Shown here: piece after piece, positions 42,302 to 52,575 of the stretch
How the letters are laid out: each line of letters starts with the position of its first letter
Position numbering within the stretch: the first letter of the stretch is position 1
DNA from: Bacteroidota bacterium
Lineage (GTDB): Bacteria; Bacteroidota; Bacteroidia; Cytophagales; Cyclobacteriaceae
Assembly (NCBI GenBank): GCA_023417065.1
Contig: JAEZGH010000089.1
Span: forward strand, 185,628-249,627
Length of the DNA stretch: 64,000 nucleotides
Direction: 5' to 3'
Made by a program: the position numbers and the translations under genes
Notes under the pieces: model-generated
Seen by the model: only the letters and a program-made list of their open reading frames with translations
What the model was told of the DNA's origin: nothing
The model's database searches: none

Positions 42302-45010
42302 ATGCGTGTTTTAGCAGTCTTGCTGGTCATTGTGCCCGGTTTTCTATCAGGGCAGCCACCGAAAGGACAAGGCGCACTCAATCACCATGTGGCATACGGC
42401 AACCAGTCCGCCGACGAAATCCAGCGGATCAGCCAGGCCATTATCACCTATTATTCAGCAATAACTAGCCGACCATCGTCGTGGCCGCGATTTGGTTGCC
42501 CCGTTCAGCCTGAGGAATACTATTATAAAAAAGCCGCCGAAGAGGGAGTTGCCCTGGGTGAAAAAGGCGCGTCGGTAAAAAGGGCTTTCGACGAGCTGCG
42601 GAATTCTGCCCAGCGTATCGACCTGAAGTGCAAGGCCCTCGATACGTATCACAAGCTGGAGGATCACCGCAAGGACAACTACGTTCAAGGCAAGAAGCTC
42701 GTGGAGGAAATGCTTGTCCTGCTTGAGGAATACCATTCCAGGCAGGATTCCTTTCACGGCGAGCTGACAAAATATTATGAAGCGAATCACGCCCCTCATA
42801 CGTATGACAACGCAGTTAGTGACATGCGCAGGCAACTCGATCGCGAGCGGAAATTCATCTCGTTATGGAAGTACAACCTGAATGAGCAGGTGCACACAGC
42901 CTGGGTTGAAAAGCAACTATCGGAAAGCATCCTGGAAACAGCTGCGGAACTCAGGAAGATGGAGGAAGCGAAACCAGTGTTGAAGTATCCCGCTTCAGGT
43001 ATGTGGTCGTCATTCCTTGATGGCATGAGCTCCATTCTCGAGTCGAAGAGAAATGCACTAGATCAATATAATAACGAAGCCCGCAAGTCTGACCGTCATG
43101 CGAATGCTACCTATTCAAATCTTATCACCTATTACAATGGTGTCCTCGTGGCAAACTACAACACCTTCCTCGACTATGCTGCCAATGACAAGTTCTGGGG
43201 ACTAAAGTACATTGACTATGTGCCACAACTCGAGATACGGTCAGCGCAGGCAAATGATGAAGTGGCGATTACACCTTTCAAAGATGAAGAGGTTTCCCTC
43301 CCGGCACTGACAAAACAGTCGCGCGTGATCGGCAAAAATGAATACGCCGCTTTGGAAAATTATATCACATTCATAAATGAATCATTCCGGCAACTGTCTA
43401 AGCATCGCAACGTTGTGTCCAATCTCAACGCGCGCACGGCATACGTTGCAAGCCAATCCGCTGACAGCCGCCGGGGATCTATTCAATTCAAGCATGACGG
43501 GTTCAGCGTTCCTCTTTCGTATTACGAACGCGCTGTATCGGAAAGTAAATCGCTGCCACCTCAGATTGCTGAGGCTCTCAATACCCGGGCACGTGTCCTG
43601 TTAAATATTTTGAAAGAGATGGATCAGATAGGTGTTTCTCTTGAAAGGCAGACTGCTGATAAGTCATACGAACAGGACGCATGCAAAAACCTCTATGTTC
43701 ACATAGAACGGACCAAGATACTCTATGATACGTGGGATGAGCGAAAAGAATCGTTGTATGAAGATATTCGAAAAGTATTTGAATCCTTTGCGCCCACGGC
43801 GCCCAATGGTTCCTGGAGCAAATCGGGCGCTGCTCTCCTGAAGCTGACGGATCTGGATCGCGAGGCACTGTTTGCGGCAAAACGATTTTATAAGAATCAA
43901 TCGACAGACAAGCCTGCAACGCAAAGGATAGACGACGAAATAAGAAACGTGCTTGCGAACGAATATGGCAATATGGAAGGCATACAGAAGTACGGCAGGA
44001 GCCATGGCCTTTGTCCATACACGCCTTATGAAGATCTTCCCAAGTCATCGCGATCCCTGAGCGAAGCACTGCAGGAGCTGAAGCCAGCGCGTACAGGGCA
44101 AACGCGATATGAGCATCTGTACCATATGATGGTGTATCATTATAATGATGTAGTGCGCTACCTGAACAAGTTCTCCGAACTTTCGCAGTCTCCGCTTCTG
44201 AAAGCCGTGTTTCAACCAGAATTGTTTGAAGTAGTATATCCTGAGCCGACGGCAAACAAACCAGAAACGAATGCACCGACGCGTCCGCAGGTTCCGGAGC
44301 CGCCACAAGTCGTGCAGAACACCGTTCCATCAACAGAGAACAACCAACCACAGACAACGAATACTATCAGGGAACCTGAAGTACGGGTGGTTCGTGACAC
44401 GGTGTACATTGAGCGGCGTGACACCGTATATATCACCGAAAACTCGGCAAACCTCCGATCTATGGACGGTTATGCAACGAACAATCTCGTACTCCTGTTA
44501 GATGTTTCGGGTTCAATGAACTCACCCGAAAAGCTTCCCATACTGAAGGAATCGGTCATACAGTTGCTGGAGATGATGCGGGAGGAGGATCAGATTTCCA
44601 TTGTGGTTTTTTCAGGGAAGCCCCGTATACTTCTGAAGGCAGTTTCCTTCCAGGAGAAGGAACGGATTACCAAAGCGATTCGTCAGTTACAGCCATCCGG
44701 AAACACCGACGCGAATGCAGGGATAAGGTTGGCTTACCGCGTTGCCGATGAAAACTACGTTAGGGGAGGAAATAACCGGATCATTCTCGCTACCGATGGC
44801 GAGTTTGGAATCAACGACGAGAGTCGGAGACTTATATCAAAGTTCGCGGGGCAGGACATACTTTTATCTGTGTTCAACTTTGGAAAGGCGAAGTCTACAA
44901 CAGAGAACCTGAAAACCGTTGCCGCGCTCGGAAATGGTAGTTACCAGTTTATCTCGCGCGACAACGTTGAAATCAATCTCATTCGCGAGGTGAAGGCACG
45001 TCGCAAATGA
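42302..45010 (+). CDS. Large secreted VWA-domain protein of unknown function
   Basis: Signal peptide (VLAVLLVIVPGFLSG), then about 680 residues of largely helical sequence with no domain I recognise, then a linker rich in Pro/Thr with the repeated 'VRDTVYIE-RRDTVYITE', then a C-terminal von Willebrand A domain. The VWA MIDAS residues are complete: D734-x-S736-x-S738, T802 and D832. VWA domains bind protein ligands through a metal. The gene converges with an aldo/keto reductase gene, 7 bp apart. Confidence 0.85.
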   Translation: MRVLAVLLVIVPGFLSGQPPKGQGALNHHVAYGNQSADEIQRISQAIITYYSAITSRPSSWPRFGCPVQPEEYYYKKAAEEGVALGEKGASVKRAFDELRNSAQRIDLKCKALDTYHKLEDHRKDNYVQGKKLVEEMLVLLEEYHSRQDSFHGELTKYYEANHAPHTYDNAVSDMRRQLDRERKFISLWKYNLNEQVHTAWVEKQLSESILETAAELRKMEEAKPVLKYPASGMWSSFLDGMSSILESKRNALDQYNNEARKSDRHANATYSNLITYYNGVLVANYNTFLDYAANDKFWGLKYIDYVPQLEIRSAQANDEVAITPFKDEEVSLPALTKQSRVIGKNEYAALENYITFINESFRQLSKHRNVVSNLNARTAYVASQSADSRRGSIQFKHDGFSVPLSYYERAVSESKSLPPQIAEALNTRARVLLNILKEMDQIGVSLERQTADKSYEQDACKNLYVHIERTKILYDTWDERKESLYEDIRKVFESFAPTAPNGSWSKSGAALLKLTDLDREALFAAKRFYKNQSTDKPATQRIDDEIRNVLANEYGNMEGIQKYGRSHGLCPYTPYEDLPKSSRSLSEALQELKPARTGQTRYEHLYHMMVYHYNDVVRYLNKFSELSQSPLLKAVFQPELFEVVYPEPTANKPETNAPTRPQVPEPPQVVQNTVPSTENNQPQTTNTIREPEVRVVRDTVYIERRDTVYITENSANLRSMDGYATNNLVLLLDVSGSMNSPEKLPILKESVIQLLEMMREEDQISIVVFSGKPRILLKAVSFQEKERITKAIRQLQPSGNTDANAGIRLAYRVADENYVRGGNNRIILATDGEFGINDESRRLISKFAGQDILLSVFNFGKAKSTTENLKTVAALGNGSYQFISRDNVEINLIREVKARRK

Positions 45011-45017
45011 AGCTCCT

Positions 45018-46013
45018 CTATTCAGCTAATTTGAATTCGCCGATAGCCTGCGCAATTTGTTGCAGTTCTTCCGGGCTGAGTTCAAACGAAAGAGCCTTTA
45101 CATTATCCTGAACCTGTTGTTCATTGCGCGCGCCGGCAAGAACACAATCCATCGCCGGCTGACGCGTGGTCCAGTTAAGCACCAGCTGTGCAAGGGATGC
45201 ATTGTGACCATCAGCGATGGGGCGGATTTTTTCCAGGAGCTTGTCCGTGCGATCGATGTTTTCGGGTGTGTAAAACCGATTACCCTCGCGGGTGTCGCCA
45301 TCGTTAAACTTGTGGCCAGGTTTAATTTTTCCTGTCAACAATCCGCGCTGTAGCGGACTGTACGGAATAATGCTAAGACCTTTGTCAAGCGCCTGAGGTA
45401 CTACATCGGCTTCTATGCCGCGGTTGATCATACTGTAGGGCACCTGGTTTGACACGATATCCAGCGTCTTCAGGGCTTCCTCCACCTGCGCTGCACTATA
45501 ATTACAGACACCGGCAGCGCGAATCTTTCCCTCCTTAATCAGGTCTTTTAGCGCCGACATCGTTTCACTGATCGGAGTGGTGTTGTCAGGCCAGTGAATT
45601 TGCAACAAGTCAACGTAGTCGGTTTTTAATCTTTTCAGACTGTCTTCGATTTCCTTATAGATCTGCTTGCGCGAAGCAAACTTGTAGATTTTTATAGGGT
45701 TGCCGTCGTTGTCTTTCGAGTCAAAATAGAACTCGCCTTCGGCGGTTTCCCAGTTCATTCCAAACTTGGTAAGTATCTGATATTTATCGCGGGCGACGCC
45801 TTCCATGGCGCGGCCAACGAGTTCCTCACTCTTGCCAAAGCCGTAAACGGGTGCTGTATCAATCGTCGTGATTCCGAGATCGAACGCAGCTCGAATGGCG
45901 CGGACTGCTGCAGTTTCTTCGGCACCGCCCCACATCCAGCCGCCAATTGCCCATGCGCCAAAGGCAATGGGAGATACTTTTATGTCTGACTTACCGAGGT
46001 GCTTATGTTTCAT
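45018..46013 (-). CDS. Aldo/keto reductase
   Basis: A 331-residue TIM-barrel reductase. The catalytic tetrad is visible: D in TTIDTAPVYG, Tyr in VYGFG, Lys in ILTKFG, His in LLQIHWPD. NADP-binding residues occur near the end (LAGARNEQQVQDN). The best match in style is the YajO/IolS group. Substrate unknown. Confidence 0.93.
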   Translation of the reverse strand: MKHKHLGKSDIKVSPIAFGAWAIGGWMWGGAEETAAVRAIRAAFDLGITTIDTAPVYGFGKSEELVGRAMEGVARDKYQILTKFGMNWETAEGEFYFDSKDNDGNPIKIYKFASRKQIYKEIEDSLKRLKTDYVDLLQIHWPDNTTPISETMSALKDLIKEGKIRAAGVCNYSAAQVEEALKTLDIVSNQVPYSMINRGIEADVVPQALDKGLSIIPYSPLQRGLLTGKIKPGHKFNDGDTREGNRFYTPENIDRTDKLLEKIRPIADGHNASLAQLVLNWTTRQPAMDCVLAGARNEQQVQDNVKALSFELSPEELQQIAQAIGEFKLAE

Positions 46014-46135
46014 ATTTGTTCGTTAGTGTTATGATGGCTGTAATTAAAACACGATGGAGCTTGCCGGCAAGCGGAAAGCCCATCAGATGCCAAAAATATG
46101 TCGAGTCGATGTTATCGAAGTCGGTTGCAGAAGTT

Positions 46136-48985
46136 CTATTGTCCCATCATCACAAATGCGCCCCAGAGAAACGGATCTTTGTGCTTGGCCAAAAGCTGGA
46201 GCTGTGCCTGCTTAAAGGCTTTTTGCTTATTCCCCAGTTTCACCCAGTTGCTGTAAAAAGCAGTCATCAATTGTTGTGTAGCTGCGTCGTCGACTTTCCA
46301 TAGACTCATGATGAGTGCATCAGCTCCGGCGACGAGGAATGCGCGCTGCAGCCCATAAACGCCTTCGCCGGCTTTGATGTCACCCAGTCCCGTCTCACAC
46401 GCGCTGAGAATGACCAGGTCAGTCCCCTCGAGGTTGAGGTTCATCGCTTCATAGGCAGTAAGGATACCGTTGTCGTTGCTCTCCAGGTTAGGCATGCGCT
46501 TTCCACTTATCGTGGCAGATGCTCCTGCAAGCATCAATCCCGAACGAAGCAAAGGATTGTTGTTCGCGTTTTCTATGCTCACGCCAAAGGCATATCCGGT
46601 GCTTTCGACATCTTGCAAGAAGTATCCGTGCGTAGCGATGTGCATCAGGCTCGGACCCTTGACTGATTTCAAGTTAGCTTCGGTCGCATCCTTAGCCATA
46701 AATTGTTTCACCTGATAGCCCGAACCTTTCAAGATCTTCGATACACCGTCGATCTCAACCTTCGTCCCCGGCAGTGCCGATAGTTCGGGGCCACCGTAAT
46801 CAGGGAAGCCAACCAACGTAGCCTCCTTCTTTCGCGCAACGGCCTTTTTCGATTTTAATGAAACCAGATCTTTACTGTTGCCAAGAATGGTGAGGTCAAA
46901 CCGATTGATAACGAAGTCACCGTCGGGCTTCTTCAGCGTGTTAAGATTGATCTGATTGTAAACGCCATCGGGTGATACGTAGATCTGCTTCTTTCCCTTG
47001 AGTTCCGCTTCGATCTGCGCCCAGTATTGATCAAACGAGTAATCATCCTGTGACCGCTGCTGTATCATTGTCCGGTAATACTTTGCATACCTCGTCTCAA
47101 TGTGTTTTCCATTAGGCAGCACTACTAATCTTGGAATGTCATCCTGTTTTGTAAGGACCATCGCTACGTATTTCGCGTCATCTTCAAAACGGTGATTAAA
47201 CGTCTGAATACGGATGATTTCAACAACGGCTTCGGTATCCGTCAGCAAGCTCCTGATATCTCTGAATGTGATCTTCTTCGCGCCAAAGCCTGAGGAAAAG
47301 TCTTCGGATCGTTCTGACAGGCTCTTCTCCATGGCATTGGCGGCGCGCACCATGGAGTCAAGGTTGATCTTTTGGGTCTTCAATTCCTCCTTGGAATACG
47401 CGTACAATCTCGCCAGCGTTTCCTTCTGGTCAAGCCACGTTACATAGTCGCGGATAAGCAAAGGGTCATTACTTGAAAAAATTGCCTGCTTGACCTTGTT
47501 GGTTGAATTCAGCAGAAGCGCCTTTGTTGCAATGTGATAATCATAAAGGTCCTGCACAATCGCCGGATTCTCAAGGGTTGCTTCCAGTCCGAAGTTATAG
47601 AAACGCTGAAACCGCGGTGACAGCACATCCCAGTATTTGGTCTTCTCCGCTTCGCTCATCGGTGGGAAGTACTTGTCGATAAAATCCAGTGACTTGTCCA
47701 TCACGTCGCGATACATCATAAACGCCTTGCTCCACGATTTCCGTTTCCAGCTGAGAATGGCGATATCTTCCTGTGACTGAACATAAAGGGGGTGGGATTT
47801 ACCGAGTGTGTTTTCGCGGATCACCAGTGCGCGTTCCAGGTGGGTATCGGCCTCTTCATATCTTTCCTTGTAGCGATAGAAATTTCCAAGGTCACTGACT
47901 GCCTTTGCATACGCAGGGTTGTCTTCGCCGAAGTTTGACTTATAAATCGCTATGGATTTCTTCAGCAGTTCTTCAACTTTTTCTTCCTTGCCCATTACCA
48001 GGTACAGCGCAGCCTGATTGTTGAGCATGCTGGCGTAATCCGGATTGTTCTTGCCGAGTCGCTTCTCCATCGACAGGTAAAGGGCTTCGGCTTCGGTGTA
48101 TTTACCGGATTGCTGATACAGCAACGCCAGGTTGGAAAGAAACTTCAGGTGGTTTGTAGACTTAGAGTTTTTCAGCTTTTCGCTGATGGAAACGGCTTCC
48201 TGGAGCGCTGCTTCAGCTTCGGGGAAGCGTCCTATGCCCTGGAAAAGGATAGCCCGATTATTGAGCAGAATCGCATAAGGCATCGAGCCTTCAAGCTTGT
48301 TGTTCCGCATGATCCCGAGCGCCGATTCAAAGTCGCGCTCGGCTTCGTTGTATCTTGCCTGATTGTATTTGACAACGGCGTAGTTATTCAAAGATGCCGC
48401 GACACCCGTATTGTTATCGCCGAACATTGAACGACGCATATCAAGGGCCTCTGCGGTGAAACCCTCCGCTTGTGTGTAGCGACCCATCGTAGAATACAGC
48501 AGCCCCTGGTTCGCGAGGGTCTTGATGTAACCGAGATCATTGGTCAAGCCTTCGTCCTCATACATCAGCTTGGCATTGCTGAACAGCTTTTCCGCGAGTT
48601 TGTAGTTGCGCGATCCATACGCGATTTCGCCCCATCCAAGATTTACTTCAGCCTGCTCCTTTTTCGACAACTCCTTTTCGCTGAGGGCGGCTCTGAGGTT
48701 GGTAGCAGCAAAACTTGCCTTGGCCAGGTGCTGACCCTTTTCCTTTACATCTACAAGTCCGGAATTATCGCTTAGCAGTACGGCGTAATCAAAATCCGTT
48801 GAGTCAAACTCGGCGCGTGCTTTATTCAGCTGGTTCTGCGCGATGGTTGCCAACCGCTCCCGGTTTTCGCGTGTGTTGAGGTTGCGCCCGACTTCACCGG
48901 CAGCTCTCCCCAGCTCTTTCAGGATCTGGGCATTCGTATTCGCTGCTACGACAATGAAGAGGCACAAACAACTGAGAAACCGCAT
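46136..48985 (-). CDS. TPR-CHAT domain protein (caspase-like)
   Basis: The protein has a signal peptide (FLSCLCLFIVVAANTNA), about eight or more TPR units (residues about 100-440, for example GRYTQAEGFTAEALDMRRSMFG, GKYTEAEALYLSMEKRLG), a linker, and a C-terminal CHAT domain. The CHAT dyad is intact: H786 in MHIATHGYF and C863 in VILSACETGLGD. CHAT is a caspase-fold peptidase. The signal peptide suggests it works outside the cytoplasm. It is 80 bp downstream of the isomerase gene on the same strand. No obvious toxin, effector or RNA-guided partner is nearby. Confidence 0.9.
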   Translation of the reverse strand: MRFLSCLCLFIVVAANTNAQILKELGRAAGEVGRNLNTRENRERLATIAQNQLNKARAEFDSTDFDYAVLLSDNSGLVDVKEKGQHLAKASFAATNLRAALSEKELSKKEQAEVNLGWGEIAYGSRNYKLAEKLFSNAKLMYEDEGLTNDLGYIKTLANQGLLYSTMGRYTQAEGFTAEALDMRRSMFGDNNTGVAASLNNYAVVKYNQARYNEAERDFESALGIMRNNKLEGSMPYAILLNNRAILFQGIGRFPEAEAALQEAVSISEKLKNSKSTNHLKFLSNLALLYQQSGKYTEAEALYLSMEKRLGKNNPDYASMLNNQAALYLVMGKEEKVEELLKKSIAIYKSNFGEDNPAYAKAVSDLGNFYRYKERYEEADTHLERALVIRENTLGKSHPLYVQSQEDIAILSWKRKSWSKAFMMYRDVMDKSLDFIDKYFPPMSEAEKTKYWDVLSPRFQRFYNFGLEATLENPAIVQDLYDYHIATKALLLNSTNKVKQAIFSSNDPLLIRDYVTWLDQKETLARLYAYSKEELKTQKINLDSMVRAANAMEKSLSERSEDFSSGFGAKKITFRDIRSLLTDTEAVVEIIRIQTFNHRFEDDAKYVAMVLTKQDDIPRLVVLPNGKHIETRYAKYYRTMIQQRSQDDYSFDQYWAQIEAELKGKKQIYVSPDGVYNQINLNTLKKPDGDFVINRFDLTILGNSKDLVSLKSKKAVARKKEATLVGFPDYGGPELSALPGTKVEIDGVSKILKGSGYQVKQFMAKDATEANLKSVKGPSLMHIATHGYFLQDVESTGYAFGVSIENANNNPLLRSGLMLAGASATISGKRMPNLESNDNGILTAYEAMNLNLEGTDLVILSACETGLGDIKAGEGVYGLQRAFLVAGADALIMSLWKVDDAATQQLMTAFYSNWVKLGNKQKAFKQAQLQLLAKHKDPFLWGAFVMMGQ

Positions 48986-49065
48986 AACACAAATTTTTTA
49001 GCCATCAAATTTAAACTAAATCCGACCGACAGGGTTTCCTGATTCCGCAAAAATATTCGTGCGGA

Positions 49066-49986
49066 TTAGAAGTTATCGACTTCCCGGTAGGCGCGAATAA
49101 GTGCCAGCTCGCCTTCCTTACCCGGCTTTGCATTACCATGTTCCATGCCAAGAATGCCCTTGTAACCCTTATCAAACAAGAACTTAAAGATATTCCTGTA
49201 GTTAATCTCTCCCGTTGTCGGTTCTTTCCGGCCTGGGTTGTCACCTATCTGGATGTAGGCAATTTCGTCCCAGCAGCGCTCCATATTGCCAATGAGGTTG
49301 CCTTCATTGCGCTGCATATGGTATATGTCGTAAAGAATCTTGCACGCGGGACTGTTCACGGCCTTGCATAATTCGTACGTCTGATCCGAAAACCGCATAA
49401 ACAGATCAGGTGTATCACTGAGCGGTTCGAGCACCATAACGAGTCCATGTGGTTCGAAGATCTCGGCTCCGCGACGAAGAGCATCCACAACGTTAGAGGT
49501 TTGAATCCCCATTGGAAGAGAACGGTCAAAGAAGCCGGGCACCACCGTCATCCATTTTGCATTAACCCGCTTCGCGAGCTCAACGCACTCCTTACACGTC
49601 TTGATGAACTTCTCCTTGAACTCCGGCTTGCCTGTCGTCAATGAAGTCTTCCAGTTATCACCGCCATCAACAACAAATACGCCCATGGTCATGCCGAGTT
49701 TGCTCAGGGTTGCCGCGATCTGATTTTGTTCATCTTTGGAGCGCTGAAGCATTCCGTTGTCTTCTATAGCGCGGAAGCCCTGGTCGTACATGAATTTGAT
49801 CTGGTCGATAATATTTTTGCCTGCATGCGCCGAGAACATTCCATCGTGTGGGGCATAGTTCATCCTGAACGGCTTCTCAGCGCTAAATGGTTTGGCTGGG
49901 TTCGTTGTTGACGCAAATGCTGTTCCGAGGGTTGAGGCAGCAGCTCCGGTCGTTAGTGCTGTGTGCAGAAAACTTCTCCTTTTCAT
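49066..49986 (-). CDS. Tat-exported sugar phosphate isomerase/epimerase (hydroxypyruvate isomerase-like)
   Basis: The N-terminus carries a twin-arginine signal (MKRRSFLHTALTTGAAASTLG). A xylose-isomerase-like TIM barrel follows, with metal-ligand positions in VLEPLSDTPD, ILYDIYHMQRNEG, YIQIGDNPGRKEPTTGEINY and ILGMEHGNAKPG. It is similar to hydroxypyruvate isomerase but export makes another sugar substrate likely. Upstream region to rsmB is gene-free. Confidence 0.9.
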   Translation of the reverse strand: MKRRSFLHTALTTGAAASTLGTAFASTTNPAKPFSAEKPFRMNYAPHDGMFSAHAGKNIIDQIKFMYDQGFRAIEDNGMLQRSKDEQNQIAATLSKLGMTMGVFVVDGGDNWKTSLTTGKPEFKEKFIKTCKECVELAKRVNAKWMTVVPGFFDRSLPMGIQTSNVVDALRRGAEIFEPHGLVMVLEPLSDTPDLFMRFSDQTYELCKAVNSPACKILYDIYHMQRNEGNLIGNMERCWDEIAYIQIGDNPGRKEPTTGEINYRNIFKFLFDKGYKGILGMEHGNAKPGKEGELALIRAYREVDNF

Positions 49987-50306
49987 GTCAATAGGTTGAT
50001 CCTGTTCTGATAATGTTAGTATGTCTTTGAGAGCTCCAATTGGGTATTAATGTCAATGGGAGGCATCATTGCGAAGGTTATCCTTATGGAAGTCGTGTGA
50101 TGTTCTTCACCGGATTTCGCACACTGTTCCTTTACTCAACGACCCGTTATACATCAATGCAACGCTGCCCATAGTCCAAATTACAAGAAAGTATTGGGAA
50201 TCAAAATGTATCCAATTCGCTGGATAGGTGTCCCGGGCTTTCCGGAGCTTTCGCTGGTGACCGGTACAGTCCGCCGATAATTGTCTATCTTCGCGTCGAT
50301 TTACAG
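49987..50306. other. Gene-free divergent region, 320 bp
   Basis: Between the isomerase gene (left) and rsmB (right). I see no gene or convincing dyad here. A TATCTTCG box at 50286-50293 could be the -7 element for rsmB, but no matching -33 TTG is found 19-21 bp upstream. Confidence 0.5.
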
Positions 50307-51500
50307 ATGAAATTACACCGATCCACAACAGAAGCAGTAATCTACGCCCTTGATCAGATCTTCGGCGAGGGGAAGTATGCCGACAAGGTGATTGAGAAAG
50401 TGCTCAAGCAGAATTCTAAATGGGGTGCCCGCGACCGACGGTTTATTGCCGAAACGACCTATGACATCGTGCGATGGTATATGCTGTTGAGGTATGTGGC
50501 CCGGGCGCGCGAAGATGAATATTGGAAACTATTCGGAGCGTGGTTTGTACTGAATGAATTTCCGCTCCCGGCATGGGAGGAGTTTCGCGGCACCAATCAG
50601 GCTGAAATCCGAAAGCGCTATGATGACGCCAAGACAAAACGCAGCATCCGCGAATCGATACCAGAGTGGCTTGATGAACTGGGTTCCCGCGAACTTGGAG
50701 AAAGATGGGAGAGTGAGCTGGAGGCGTTGAATAGTGAGGCGCCGGTAGTATTGAGGACCAATACCTTGAAGACCACGCGTCGTGAACTGTCGAAGGAATT
50801 GCAGGAACAGGAAATCGAAACGCGTATCCTCGAACACTATCCGGATGCGCTGGTGCTCGAAAGACGCCAGAATATCTTTAGCGCTCCGGCGTTTAAGGAT
50901 GGCTTGTTCGAAGTTCAGGACGCCTCATCGCAGGCGGTAGGTTATTTTCTCGATCCGCAACCAGGTATGCGTGTAATAGATGCATGCGCCGGCGCCGGTG
51001 GAAAAACGCTTCACATTGCATCTTTGATGAAGAATAAGGGCCGCATCCTCGCGATGGACGTCGAACAGTGGAAGCTCGATGAACTGCAGAAACGCGCCCG
51101 CAGAGCCGGGATATCGAATCTTGAGGTGAAGATTATCGATTCTTCGAAAGTAATTAAGCGGCTTCAAAACTCAGCAGACCGCCTGCTACTCGATGTGCCC
51201 TGTTCCGGAACCGGAGTCCTGAAGCGAAATCCCGATGCAAAATGGAAGCTCGCTCCAGAATTCATCGAGGAGGTACAGAAGCTTCAACAGCATATTCTCG
51301 AGGATTATTGTCAAATAGTGAAACCAGGCGGGCTGATAGTTTATTCCACCTGCAGCATCCTGCCTTCAGAAAACGAGAAACAGGTAAACGCCTTTCTGGA
51401 AGCGCGAGCAGGAGAGTTCACACTCCTTCGCGATCAACATCTATGGCCGTCCAACGGATTTGATGGGTTTTATATGGCTCTGATCCGCCGCGAGAAATAA
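50307..51500 (+). CDS. RsmB/NOP2-Sun family rRNA cytosine-C5 methyltransferase
   Basis: The N-terminus (about residues 1-130) is NusB-like, as in RsmB. The catalytic half has the SAM loop VIDACAGAGGKTLHIAS, DVPCSGTGVLKRNPDAKW and VYSTCSILPSENEKQV; the two cysteines are the pair used in the reaction. It probably makes m5C967 in 16S rRNA. Full length at 397 residues. Confidence 0.92.
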   Translation: MKLHRSTTEAVIYALDQIFGEGKYADKVIEKVLKQNSKWGARDRRFIAETTYDIVRWYMLLRYVARAREDEYWKLFGAWFVLNEFPLPAWEEFRGTNQAEIRKRYDDAKTKRSIRESIPEWLDELGSRELGERWESELEALNSEAPVVLRTNTLKTTRRELSKELQEQEIETRILEHYPDALVLERRQNIFSAPAFKDGLFEVQDASSQAVGYFLDPQPGMRVIDACAGAGGKTLHIASLMKNKGRILAMDVEQWKLDELQKRARRAGISNLEVKIIDSSKVIKRLQNSADRLLLDVPCSGTGVLKRNPDAKWKLAPEFIEEVQKLQQHILEDYCQIVKPGGLIVYSTCSILPSENEKQVNAFLEARAGEFTLLRDQHLWPSNGFDGFYMALIRREK

Positions 51501-51581
51501 CAGAAATCTGGCCGACACAGGACAAAACAGGTTGCCCACAGCGGGGTAAATCTCTAAATTGAAAATCCAAATCTGTGTTTA

Positions 51582-52526
51582 TTGAAAAAGGTATTTTTTG
51601 GTTGCCTTCTGATTCTGTGTGGAATTGGTGTTCAAGGTCAGAACCTCAGGAGTGAAGTGCATACTGTTCCGGGTACGTCGGTCACGTTTAAGATGATCCA
51701 GGTTCCCGGCGGATCGTTCATGATGGGAAGCCCTCCTTCCGACATCGGTCGTGAGGAGGACGAAGGCCCCCAGCAAAAAGTGACGCTTTCCCCTTTCTTC
51801 ATTGGGGAGCACGAGGTAACCTTCGCGGAGTGGGATGCATTTTTCAAGAACTATGATGTACCGCAAACCAAGGCGGTTAAAGTGGATGCTGTTTCGCGAC
51901 CTACTGCGCAATACATCGACCTGACCTGGGGCATGGGGCGCGATGCTCGAAATCCTACCAATAGTTTAAGTCAGACTGCTGCTATCATGTATTGCAAATG
52001 GCTTTACGAACAAACCGGAGTTTTCTTCCGCCTGCCAACAGAAGCGGAGTGGGAATACGCCTGTCGTGCAGGATCGCCAACATCAATTCCTGCCGGTGTT
52101 ACCGACATCAGGGAACACGCATTCTTTCGTGAAAACAGTAACAGTAAATATCAAAAGGTCAAACAGCTGAAACCGAATGCGTGGGGTCTTTACGACATGC
52201 TCGGAAATCTAACGGAGTGGACACTGGATCAGTATGATGCCACGGCGTATGAAAATTTTGCGGAAGGAGTGAAAGATCCCGTATCCAAGCCCGGGCCGCG
52301 CTATCCGCGTACAACAAGGGGCGGATCGTATCAGGATGAGAAATCTGAAATTAGGTGCACGAACCGAATTCCATCGCGCGCAGACTGGAATCAGCGGGAT
52401 CCGCAGATACCAAAGAGCAGATGGTGGCTAACGGATGCTGCTTTCATGGGATTCCGCCTCGTGCATCCGGTAAAGCAACCTTCAAAAGAAGAGATTGAAT
52501 CCTTCTATGCGAGCTATTTAAAATAA
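51582..52526 (+). CDS. Formylglycine-generating-enzyme-like (SUMF1) protein
   Basis: Signal peptide (MKKVFFGCLLILCGIGVQGQ, starting from TTG at 51582), then a SUMF1 fold: MIQVPGGSFMMGSPPSDIGREEDEGPQ, VTLSPFFIGEHEVTFAEW, RLPTEAEWEYACRAG, TRGGSYQDEKSE. The copper-binding cysteine pair of true FGE is not seen; the closing segment has only one Cys (IRCTNR), so it likely does not make formylglycine and may be structural, as gliding-motility relatives are. It precedes the Gfo/Idh/MocA gene by 49 bp, same strand. Confidence 0.88.
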   Translation: MKKVFFGCLLILCGIGVQGQNLRSEVHTVPGTSVTFKMIQVPGGSFMMGSPPSDIGREEDEGPQQKVTLSPFFIGEHEVTFAEWDAFFKNYDVPQTKAVKVDAVSRPTAQYIDLTWGMGRDARNPTNSLSQTAAIMYCKWLYEQTGVFFRLPTEAEWEYACRAGSPTSIPAGVTDIREHAFFRENSNSKYQKVKQLKPNAWGLYDMLGNLTEWTLDQYDATAYENFAEGVKDPVSKPGPRYPRTTRGGSYQDEKSEIRCTNRIPSRADWNQRDPQIPKSRWWLTDAAFMGFRLVHPVKQPSKEEIESFYASYLK

Positions 52527-52575
52527 CGTTTCACCTATCCGCATCTTACAACGGTGTGGATACATACCTACGCCT

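Noticed and set aside
43578..44357. 259-residue minus-strand frame inside the VWA gene
   Set aside because: Antisense shadow of a clear coding gene with intact VWA motifs.
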